This document shows, one piece after another, positions 1 to 11,344 of a stretch of 64,000 nt of DNA (positions are counted from its first letter, which is position 1; every line of letters begins with the position of its first letter). A program made the position numbers and the translations under genes. Under the pieces are notes generated by a model. It made no database searches. It saw only the letters and a program-made list of their open reading frames with translations, and was not told the DNA's origin. The DNA is taken from the NCBI GenBank assembly GCA_032622095.1, contig CP136064.1:38242426-38306425 (forward strand). Direction: 5' to 3'. This stretch comes from Siphonodentalium dalli. Its lineage: Eukaryota > Mollusca > Scaphopoda > Gadilida > Siphonodentaliidae.

Positions 1-23
1 AGCACTAGCCAGTAGTGGTGTTG

Positions 24-38
24 GACTGGGAACCAGTC
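24..38. other. Conserved dyad in the satellite monomer (first example)
   Basis: GACTGGGAACCAGTC is a perfect 6 bp inverted repeat (GACTGG / CCAGTC) around a 3-base loop GAA. It recurs once per monomer through nearly all satellite copies of types A, B and C. It directly follows a second, imperfect dyad in which AGCACTA can pair with TAGTGGTGCT across GCCAG. Together they form the least variable part of the monomer seen by eye. A protein-binding or cruciform-forming role is an inference. Confidence 0.8.
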
Positions 39-959
39 ATCTTACGGTTGAGTTATCGATTTCAAGTTTACATTTAATCATCGTTTTATCAAGTTATTTG
101 GACAGAGAAAAGCTTCCTAGTCAGTCCCACAATTTGGTCAGTTCTGGTGTGATATGGAAACTAGCCAGTAGTGGTGTTTGACTGGGAACCAGTCATCTTA
201 CGGTTGAGTTATCGATTTCAAGTTTATATTTAATCATCGTTTTATCAAGTTATTTGGACAGAGAACAGCTTTCTAGTCAGTCCCACTAATTGGTCAGTTC
301 TGGTGTGATATGAAAACTAGCACTAGCCAGTAGTGGTGCTGGACTGGGAACCAGTCATCTTATGGTTGAGTTATCGATTTCAAGTTTACATTTAATCATC
401 GTTTTATCAAGTTATTTGGACAGAGAAAAGCTTCCTAGTCAGTCCCACAATTTGGTCAGTTCTGGTGTGATATGGAAACTAGCACTAGCCAGTAGTGGTG
501 TTTGACTGGGAACCAGTCATCTTACGGTTGAGTTATCAATTTCAAGTTTATATTTAATCATCGTTTTATCAAGTTATTTGGACAGAGAACAGCTTTCTAG
601 TCAGTCCCACAATTTGGCCACTTCTGGTGTGATATCAAAACTAGCACTAGCCAGTAGTGGTGTTGGACTGGGAACCAGTCATCTTATGTTTGAGTTACCA
701 ATTTGAAGTTAATATTTGTTCATCATTTTATCAATTTTGACAGAGAAAAGCTTCCTAGTCAGTCCCACTATTTAGTCAGTTCTGGTGTGATATGAAAACT
801 AGCACTAGCCAGTAGTGGTGCTGGACTGGGAACCAGTCATCTTATGGTTGAGTTATCGATTTCAAGTTTACATTTAATCATCGTTTTATCAAGTTATTTT
901 GACAGAGAAAAGCTTCCTAGTCAGTCCCACAATTTGGTCAGTTCTGGTGTGATATGAAA

Positions 960-3900
960 ACTAGCACTAGCCAGTAGTGGTGTTGGACTGGGAACCAGTC
1001 ATCTTATGTTTGAGTTACCAATTTGAAGTTAATATTTGTTCATCATTTTATCAATTTTGACAGAGAAAAGCTTCCTAGTCAGTCCCACTATTTAGTCAGT
1101 TCTGGTGTGATATGAAAACTAGCACTAGCCAGTAGTGGTGCTGGACTGGGAACCAGTCATCTTATGGTTGAGTTATCGTTTTCAAGTTTACATTTAGTCA
1201 TCGTTTTATCAAGTTATTTGGACAGAGAAAAGCTTCCTAGTCAGTCCCACAATTTGGTCAGTTCTGGTGTGATATGGAAACTAGCACTAGCCAGTAGTGG
1301 TGTTGGACTGGGAACCAGTCATCGTACGGTTGAGTTATCGATTTCAAGTTTATATTTAATCATCGTTTTATCAAGTTATTTGGACAGAGAACAGCTTTCT
1401 AGTCAGTCCCACAATTTGGTCAGTTCTGGTGTGATATGAAAACTAGCACTAGCCAGTAGTGGTGTTGGACTGGGAACCAGTCATCTTATGTTTGAGTTAC
1501 CAATTAGAAGTTAATATTTGTCCATCATTTTATCAATTTTGACAGAGAAAAGCTTCCTAGTCAGTCCCACTATTTAGTCAGTTCTGGTGTGATATGAAAA
1601 CTAGCACTAGCCAGTAGTGGTGCTGGACTGGGAACCAGTCATCTTATGGTTGAGTTATCGATTTCAAGTTTACATTTAATCATCGTTTTATCAAGTTATT
1701 TGGACAGAGAAAAGCTTCCTAGTCAGTCCCACAATTTGGTCAGTTCTGGTGTGATATGGAAACTAGCACTAGCCAGTAGTGGTGTTGGACTGGGAACCAG
1801 TCATCTTACGGTTGAGTTATCGATTTCAAGTTTATATTTAATCATCGTTTTATCAAGTTATTTGGACAGATAACAGCTTTCTAGTCAGTCCCACAATTTG
1901 GTCAGTTCTGGTGTGATATGAAAACTAGCACTAGCCAGTAGTGGTGTTGGACTGGGAACCAGTCATCTTATGTTTGAGTTACCAATTTGAAGTTAATATT
2001 TGTTCATCATTTTATCAATTTTGACAAAGAAAAGCTTCCTAGTCAGTCCCACTATTTAGTCAGTTCTGGTGTGATATGAAAACTAGCACTAGCCAGTAGT
2101 GGTGCTGGACTGGGAACCAGTCATCTTATGGTTGAGTTATCGATTTCAAGTTTACATTTAATCATCGTTTTATCAAGTTATTTGGACAGAGAAAAGCTTC
2201 CTAGTCAGTCCCACAATTTGGTCAGTTCTGGTGTGATATGGAAACTAGCACTAGCCAGTAGTGGTGTTTGACTGGGAACCAGTCATCTTACGGTTGAGTT
2301 ATCGATTTCAAGTTTATATTTAATCATCGTTTTATCAAGTTATTTGGACAGAGAACAGCTTTCTAGTCAGTCCCACTAATTGGTCAGTTCTGGTGTGATA
2401 TGAAAACTAGCACTAGCCAGTAGTGGTGCTGGACTGGGAACCAGTCATCTTATGGTTGAGTTATCGATTTCAAGTTTACATTTAATCATCGTTTTATCAA
2501 GTTATTTGGACAGAGAAAAGCTTCCTAGTCAGTCCCACAATTTGGTCAGTTCTGGTGTGATATGGAAACTAGCACTAGCCAGTAGTGGTGTTGGACTGGG
2601 AACCAGTCATCTTACGGTTGAGTTATCGATTTCAAGTTTATATTTAATCATCGTTTTATCAAGTTATTTGGACAGAGAACAGCTTTCTAGTCAGTCCCAC
2701 AATTTGGTAAGTTCTGGTGTGATATGAAAACTAGCACTAGCCAGTAGTGGTGTTGGACTGGGAACCAGTCATCTTATGTTTGAGTTACCAATTAGAAGTT
2801 AATATTTGTTCATCATTTTATCAATTTTGACAGAGAAAAGCTTCCTAGTCAGTCCCACTATTTAGTCAGTTCTGGTGTGATATGAAAACTAGCACTAGCC
2901 AGTAGTGGTGCTGGACTGGGAACCAGTCATCTTATGGTTGAGTTATCGATTTCAAGTTTACATTTAATCATCGTTTTATCAAGTTATTTGGACAGAGAAA
3001 AGCTTCCTAGTCAGTCCCACAATTTGGTCAGTTCTGGTGTGATATGGAAACTAGCACTAGCCAGTAGTGGTGTTGGACTGGGAACCAGTCATCTTACGGT
3101 TGAGTTATCGATTTCAAGTTTACATTTAATCATCGTTTTATCAAGTTATTTGGACAGAGAAAAGCTTCCTAATCAGTCCCACAATTTGGTCAGTTCTGGT
3201 GTGATATGGAAACTAGCACTAGCCAGTAGTGGTGTTTGACTGGGAACCAGTCATCTTACGGTTGAGTTATCGATTTCAAGTTTATATTTAATCATCGTTT
3301 TATCAAGTTATTTGGACAGAGAACAGCTTTCTAGTAAGTCCCACTAATTGGTCAGTTCTGGTGTGATATGAAAACTAGCACTAGCCAGTAGTGGTGCTGG
3401 ACTGGGAACCAGTCATCTTATGGTTGAGTTATCGATTTCAAGTTTACATTTAATCATCGTTTTATCAAGTTATTTGGACAGAGAAAAGCTTCCTAGTCAG
3501 TCCCACAATTTGGTCAGTTCTGGTGTGATATGGAAACTAGCACTAGCCAGTAGTGGTGTTTGACTGGGAACCAGTCATCTTACGGTTGAGTTATCGATTT
3601 CAAGTTTATATTTAATCATCGTTTTATCAAGTTATTTGGACAGAGAACAGCTTTCTAGTCAGTCCCACAATTTGGCCACTTCTGGTGTGATATCAAAACT
3701 AGCACTAGCCAGTAGTGGTGTTGGACTGGGAACCAGTCATCTTATGTTTGAGTTACCAATTTGAAGTTAATATTTGTTCATCATTTTATCAATTTTGACA
3801 GAGAAAAGCTTCCTAGTCAGTCCCACTATTTAGTCAGTTCTGGTGTGATATGAAAACTAGCACTAGCCAGTAGTGGTGCTGGACTGGGAACCAGTCATCT

Positions 3901-4605
3901 TATGGTTGAGTTATCGTTTTCAAGTTTACATTTAGTCATCGTTTTATCAAGTTATTTGGACAGAGAAAAGCTTCCTAGTCAGTCCCACAATTTGGTCAGT
4001 TCTGGTGTGATATGGAAACTAGCACTAGCCAGTAGTGGTGTTGGACTGGGAACCAGTCATCTTACGGTTGAGTTATCGATTTCAAGTTTATATTTAATCA
4101 TCGTTTTATCAAGTTATTTGGACAGAGAACAGCTTTCTAGTCAGTCCCACAATTTGGTCAGTTCTGGTGTGATATGAAAACTAGCACTAGCCAGTAGTGG
4201 TGTTGGACTGGGAACCAGTCATCTTATGTTTGAGTTACCAATTAGAAGTTAATATTTGTCCATCATTTTATCAATTTTGACAGAGAAAAGCTTCCTAGTC
4301 AGTCCCACTATTTAGTCAGTTCTGGTGTGATATGAAAACTAGCACTAGCCAGTAGTGGTGCTGGACTGGGAACCAGTCATCTTATGGTTGAGTTATCGAT
4401 TTCAAGTTTACATTTAATCATCGTTTTATCAAGTTATTTGGACAGAGAAAAGCTTCCTAGTCAGTCCCACAAATTGGTCAGTTCTGGTGTGATATGGAAA
4501 CTAGCACTAGCCAGTAGTGGTGTTGGACTGGGAACCAGTCATCTTACGGTTGAGTTATCGATTTCAAGTTTATATTTAATCATCGTTTTATCAAGTTATT
4601 TGGAC
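960..4605 (+). repeat. Block duplication, offset 2738 bp (960-1867 and 3698-4605)
   Basis: The stretch 960-1867 recurs at 3698-4605 with only a few substitutions seen by eye (for example CATCGTACGG against CATCTTACGG near 1323 and 4061). Both include the rare A variant with ATCGTTTTCAAG and TTTAGTCATC at 1164 and 3902; the same variant recurs at 6158, 7928 and 10982. The match is lost where 1867 reads GACAGATAAC and 4605 reads GACAGAGAAC. The left edge is where GATATGAAAAC changes to GATATCAAAAC. Confidence 0.75.
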
Positions 4606-5488
4606 AGAGAACAGCTTTCTAGTCAGTCCCACTAATTGGTCAGTTCTGGTGTGATATGAAAACTAGCACTAGCCAGTAGTGGTGTTGGACTGGGAACCAG
4701 TCATCTTACGGTTGAGTTATCGATTTCAAGTTTATATTTAATCATCGTTTTATCAAGTTATTTGGACAGATAACAGCTTTCTAGTCAGTCCCACAATTTG
4801 GTCAGTTCTGGTGTGATATGAAAACTAGCACTAGCCAGTAGTGGTGTTGGACTGGGAACCAGTCATCTTATGTTTGAGTTACCAATTTGAAGTTAATATT
4901 TGTTCATCATTTTATCAATTTTGACAAAGAAAAGCTTCCTAGTCAGTCCCACTATTTAGTCAGTTCTGGTGTGATATGAAAACTAGCACTAGCCAGTAGT
5001 GGTGCTGGACTGGGAACCAGTCATCTTATGGTTGAGTTATCGATTTCAAGTTTACATTTAATCATCGTTTTATCAAGTTATTTGGACAGAGAAAAGCTTC
5101 CTAGTCAGTCCCACAATTTGGTCAGTTCTGGTGTGATATGGAAACTAGCACTAGCCAGTAGTGGTGTTTGACTGGGAACCAGTCATCTTACGGTTGAGTT
5201 ATCGATTTCAAGTTTATATTTAATCATCGTTTTATCAAGTTATTTGGACAGAGAACAGCTTTCTAGTCAGTCCCACTAATTGGTCAGTTCTGGTGTGATA
5301 TGAAAACTAGCACTAGCCAGTAGTGGTGCTGGACTGGGAACCAGTCATCTTATGGTTGAGTTATCGATTTCAAGTTTACATTTAATCATCGTTTTATCAA
5401 GTTATTTGGACAGAGAAAAGCTTCCTAGTCAGTCCCACAATTTGGTCAGTTCTGGTGTGATATGGAAACTAGCACTAGCCAGTAGTGG
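1780..5488 (+). repeat. Block duplication, offset 2900 bp (1780-2588 and 4680-5488)
   Basis: About 0.8 kb recurs at an offset of exactly 2900 bp. It is marked by the rare B variant GACAGATAACAGC (1865 and 4765) and the rare C variant TTGACAAAGAAAAG (2021 and 4921). It overlaps the 2738 bp duplication with a different offset, so monomers were gained or lost between the two events. Confidence 0.7.
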
Positions 5489-6919
5489 TGTTTGACTGGG
5501 AACCAGTCATCTTACGGTTGAGTTATCGATTTCAAGTTTACATTTAATCATCGTTTTATCAAGTTATTTGGACAGAGAAAAGCTTCCTAGTCAGTCCCAC
5601 AATTTGGTCAGTTCTGGTGTGATATGAAAACTAGCACTAGCCAGTAGTGGTGCTGGACTGTGAACCAGTCATCTTATGGTTGAGTTATCGATTTCAAGTT
5701 TACATTTAATCATCGTTTTATCAAGTTATTTGGACAGAGAAAAGCTTCCTAGTCAGTCCCACAATTTGGTCAGTTCTGGTGTGATATGGAAACTAGCACT
5801 AGCCAGTAGTGGTGTTGGACTGGGAACCAGTCATCTTATGGTTGAGTTATCGATTTCAAGTTTACATTTAATCATCGTTTTATCAAGTTATTTTGACAGA
5901 GAAAAGCTTCCTAGCCAGTCCCACAATTTGGTCAGTTCTGGTGTGATATGAAAACTAGCACTAGCCAGTAGTGGTGTTGGACTGGGAACCAGTCATCTTA
6001 TGTTTGAGTTACCAATTTGAAGTTAATATTTGTTCATCATTTTATCAATTTTGACAGAGAAAAGCTTCCTAGTCAGTCCCACTATTTAGTCAGTTCTGGT
6101 GTGATATGAAAACTAGCACTAGCCAGTAGTGGTGCTGGACTGGGAACCAGTCATCTTATGGTTGAGTTATCGTTTTCAAGTTTACATTTAGTCATCGTTT
6201 TATCAAGTTATTTGGACAGAGAAAAGCTTCCTAGTCAGTCCCACAATTTGGTCAGTTCTGGTGTGATATGGAAACTAGCACTAGCCAGTAGTGGTGTTGG
6301 ACTGGGAACCAGTCATCTTACGGTTGAGTTATCGATTTCAAGTTTATATTTAATCATCGTTTTATCAAGTTATTTGGACAGAGAACAGCTTTCTAGTCAG
6401 TCCCACAATTTGGTCAGTTCTGGTGTGATATGAAAACTAGCACTAGCCAGTAGTGGTGTTGGACTGGGAACCAGTCATCTTATGTTTGAGTAACCAATTA
6501 GAAGTTAATATTTGTCCATCATTTTATCAATTTTGACAGAGAAAAGCTTCCTAGTCAGTCCCACTATTTAGTCAGTTCTGGTGTGATATGAAAACTAGCA
6601 CTAGCCAGTAGTGGTGCTGGACTGGGAACCAGTCATCTTATGGTTGAGTTATCGATTTCAAGTTTACATTTAATCATCGTTTTATCAAGTTATTTGGACA
6701 GAGAAAAGCTTCCTAGTCAGTCCCACAATTTGGTCAGTTCTGGTGTGATATGGAAACTAGCACTAGCCAGTAGTGGTGTTGGACTGGGAACCAGTCATCT
6801 TACGGTTGAGTTATCGATTTCAAGTTTACATTTAATCATCGTTTTATCAAGTTATTTGGACAGAGAAAAGCTTCCTAGTCAGTCCCACAATTTGGTCAGT
6901 TCTGGTGTGATATGGAAAC

Positions 6920-9900
6920 TAGCACTAGCCAGTAGTGGTGTTTGACTGGGAACCAGTCATCTTACGGTTGAGTTATCGATTTCAAGTTTATATTTAATCA
7001 TCGTTTTATCAAGTTATTTGGACAGAGAACAGCTTTCTAGTCAGTCCCACTAATTGGTCAGTTCTGGTGTGATATGAAAACTAGCACTAGCCAGTAGTGG
7101 TGCTGGACTGGGAACCAGTCATCTTATGGTTGAGTTATCGATTTCAAGTTTACATTTAATCATCGTTTTATCAAGTTATTTGGACAGAGAAAAGCTTCCT
7201 AGTCAGTCCCACAATTTGGTCAGTTCTGGTGTGATATGGAAACTAGCACTAGCCAGTAGTGGTGTTTGACTGGGAACCAGTCATCTTACGGTTGAGTTAT
7301 CGATTTCAAGTTTATATTTAATCATCGTTTTATCAAGTTATTTGGACAGAGAACAGCTTTCTAGTCAGTCCCACAATTTGGTCACTTCTGGTGTGATATC
7401 AAAACTAGCACTAGCCAGTAGTAGTGTTGGACTGGGAACCAGTCATCTTATGTTTGAGTTACCAATTTGAAGTTAATATTTGTTCATCATTTTATCAATT
7501 TTGACAGAGAAAAGCTTCCTAGTCAGTCCCACTATTTAGTCAGTTCTGGTGTGATATAAAAACTAGCACTAGCCAGTAGTGGTGCTGGACTGGGAACCAG
7601 TCATCTTATGGTTGAGTTATCGATTTCAAGTTTACATTTAATCATCGTTTTATCAAGTTATTTTGAAAGAGAAAAGCTTCCTAGTCAGTCCCACAATTTG
7701 GTCAGTTCTGGTGTGATATGAAAATTAGCACTAGCCAGTAGTGGTGTTGGACTGGGAACCAGTCATCTTATGTTTGAGTTACCAATTTGAAGTTAATATT
7801 TGTTCATCATTTTATCAATTTTGACAGAGAAAAGCTTCCTAGTCAGTCCCACTATTTAGTCAGTTCTGGTGTGATATGAAAACTAGCACTAGCCAGTAGT
7901 GGTGCTGGACTGGGAACCAGTCATCTTATGGTTGAGTTATCGTTTTCAAGTTTACATTTAGTCATCGTTTTATCAAGTTATTTGGACAGTGAAAAGCTTC
8001 CTAGTCAGTCCCACAATTTGGTCAGTTCTGGTGTGATATGGAAACTAGCACTAGCCAGTAGTGGTGTTGGACTGGGAACCAGTCATCTTATGTTTGAGTT
8101 ACCAATTAGAAGTTAATATTTGTCCATCATTTTATCAATTTTGACAGAGAAAAGCTTCCTAGTCAGTCCCACTATTTAGTCAGTTCTGGTGTGATATGAA
8201 AACTAGCACTAGCCAGTAGTGGTGTTGGACTGGGAACCAGTCATCTTACGGTTGAGTTATCGATTTCAAGTTTACATTTAATCATCGTTTTATCAAGTTA
8301 TTTGGACAGAGAACAGCTTTCTAGTCAGTCCCACAATTTGGTCAGTTCTGGTGTGATATGAAAACTAGCACTAGCCAGTAGTGGTGTTGGACTGGGAACC
8401 AGTCATCTTATGTTTGAGTTACCAATTAGAAGTTAATATTTGTCCATCATTTTATCAATTTTGACAGAGAAAAGCTTCCTAGTCAGTCCCACTATTTAGT
8501 CAGTTCTGGTGTGATATGAAAACTAGCACTAGCCAGTAGTGGTGCTGGACTGGGAACCAGTCATCTTATGGTTGAGTTATCGATTTCACGTTTACATTTA
8601 ATCATCGTTTTATCAAGTTATTTGGACAGATAACAGCTTTCTAGTCAGTCCCACAATTTGGTCAGTTCTGGTGTGATATGGAAACTAGCACTAGCCAGTA
8701 GTGGTGTTGGACTGGGAACCAGTCATCTTACGGTTGAGTTATCGATTTCAAGTTTATATTTAATCATCGTTTTATCAAGTTATTTGGACAGAGAACAGCT
8801 TTCTAGTCAGTCCCACAATTTGGTCAGTTCTGGTGTGATATGAAAACTAGCACTAGCCAGTAGTGGTGTTGGACTGGGAACCAGTCATCTTACGGTTGAG
8901 TTATCGATTTCAAGTTTATATTTAATCATCGTTTTATCAAGTTATTTGGACAGAGAAAAGCTTCCTAGTCAGTCCCACAATTTGGTCAGTTCTGGTGTGA
9001 TATGGAAACTAGCACTAGCCAGTAGTGGTGTTGGACTGGGAACCAGTCATCTTACGGTTGAGTTATCGATTTCAAGTTTATATTTAATCATCGTTTTATC
9101 AAGTTATTTGGACAGATAACAGCTTTCTAGTCAGTCCCACAATTTGGTCAGTTCTGGTGTGATATGAAAACTAGCACTAGCCAGTAGTGGTGTTGGACTG
9201 GGAACCAGTCATCTTATGTTTGAGTTACCAATTTGAAGTTAATATTTGTTCATCATTTTATCAATTTTGACAAAGAAAAGCTTCCTAGTCAGTCCCACTA
9301 TTTAGTCAGTTCTGGTGTGATATGAAAACTAGCACTAGCCAGTAGTGGTGCTGGACTGGGAACCAGTCATCTTATGGTTGAGTTATCGATTTCAAGTTTA
9401 CATTTAATCATCGTTTTATCAAGTTATTTGGACAGAGAAAAGCTTCCTAGTCAGACCCACAATTTGGTCAGTTCTGGTGTGATATGGAAACTAGCACTAG
9501 CCAGTAGTGGTGTTGGACTGGGAACCAGTCATCTTACGGTTGAGTTATCGATTTCAAGTTTATATTTAATCATCGTTTTATCAAGTTATTTGGACAGAGA
9601 ACAGCTTTCTAGTCAGTCCCACAATTTGGTCAGTTCTGGTGTGATATGAAAACTAGCACTAGCCAGTAGTGGTGTTGGACTGGGAACCAGTCATCTTATG
9701 TTTGAGTTACCAATTTGAAGTTAATATCTGTTCATCATTTTATCAATTTTGACAGAGAAAAGCTTCCTAGTCAGTCCCACTATTTAGTCAGTTCTGGTGT
9801 GATATGAAAACTAGCACTAGCCAGTGGTGGTGGTGGACTGGGAACCAGTCATCTTATGGTTGAGTTATGGATTTCAAGTTTACATTTAATCATCGTTTTA

Positions 9901-11144
9901 TCAAGTTATTTGGACAGAGAACAGCTTTCTAGTCAGTCCCACAATTTGGTCAGTTCTGGTGTGATATGAAAACTAGCACTAGCCAGTATTGGTGTTTGAC
10001 TGGGAACCAGTCATCTTACGGTTGAGTTATCGATTTCAAGTTTATATTTAATCATCGTTTTATCAAGTTATTTGGACAGAGAACAGCTTTCTAGTCAGTC
10101 CCACTAATTGGTCAGTTCTGGTGTGATATGAAAACTAGCACTAGCCAGTAGTGGTGCTGGACTGGGAACCAGTCATCTTATGGTTGAGTTATCGATTTCA
10201 AGTTTACATTTAATCATCGTTTTATCAAGTTATTTGGACAGAGAAAAGCTTCCTAGTCAGTCCCACAATTTGGTCAGTTCTGGTGTGATATGGAAACTAG
10301 CACTAGCCAGTAGTGGTGTTTGACTGGGAACCAGTCATCTTACGGTTGAGTTATCGATTTCAAGTTTATATTTAATCATCGTTTTATCAAGTTATTTGGA
10401 CAGAGAACAGCTTTCTAGTCAGTCCCACAATTTGGTCACTTCTGGTGTGATATCAAAACTAGCACTAGCCAGTAGTGGTGTTGGACTGGGAACCAGTCAT
10501 CTTATGTTTGAGTTACCAATTTGAAGTTAATATTTGTTCATCATTTTATCAATTTTGACAGAGAAAAGCTTCCTAGTCAGTCCCACTATTTAGTCAGTTC
10601 TGGTGTGATATGAAAACTAGCACTAGCCAGTAGTGGTGCTGGACTGGGAACCAGTCATCTTATGGTTGAGTTATCGATTTCAAGTTTACATTTAATCATC
10701 GTTTTATCAAGTTATTTTGACAGAGAAAAGCTTCCTAGTCAGTCCCACAATTTGGTCAGTTCTGGTGTGATATGAAAACTAGCACTAGCCAGTAGTGGTG
10801 TTGGACTGGGAACCAGTCATCTTATGTTTGAGTTACCAATTTGAAGTTAATATTTGTTCATCATTTTATCAATTTTGACAGAGAAAAGCTTCCTAGTCAG
10901 TCCCACTATTTAGTCAGTTCTGGTGTGATATGAAAACTAGCACTAGCCAGTAGTGGTGCTGGACTGGGAACCAGTCATCTTATGGTTGAGTTATCGTTTT
11001 CAAGTTTACATTTAGTCATCGTTTTATCAAGTTATTTGGACAGAGAAAAGCTTCCTAGTCAGTCCCACAATTTGGTCAGTTCTGGTGTGATATGGAAACT
11101 AGCACTAGCCAGTAGTGGTGTTGGACTGGGAACCAGTCATCTTA
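6920..11144 (+). repeat. Block duplication, offset 3054 bp (6920-8090 and 9974-11144)
   Basis: About 1.17 kb is repeated at 3054 bp, tagged by the variant GGTCACTTCTGGTG with GATATCAAAAC (7380 and 10434) and by the TTTAGTCATC type A variant (7928 and 10982). Most private substitutions lie in the left copy (for example GATATAAAAAC near 7553, TTTGAAAGAG near 7662, GACAGTGAAAAG near 7985), so the right copy is nearer the consensus. Confidence 0.7.
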
Positions 11145-11344
11145 CGGTTGAGTTATCGATTTCAAGTTTATATTTAATCATCGTTTTATCAAGTTATTTG
11201 GACAGAGAACAGCTTTCTAGTCAGTCCCACAATTTGGTCAGTTCTGGTGTGATATGAAAACTAGCACTAGCCAGTAGTGGTGTTGGACTGGGAACCAGTC
11301 ATCTTATGTTTGAGTTACCAATTAGAAGTTAATATTTGTCCATC

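Noticed and set aside
1164-1439. Repeated 60-101 residue open frames throughout the satellite as a protein family
   Set aside because: They arise from a 162 bp period with few stops in one frame, are broken by type C monomers and by single-base variants, and have no recognised domain or gene structure.
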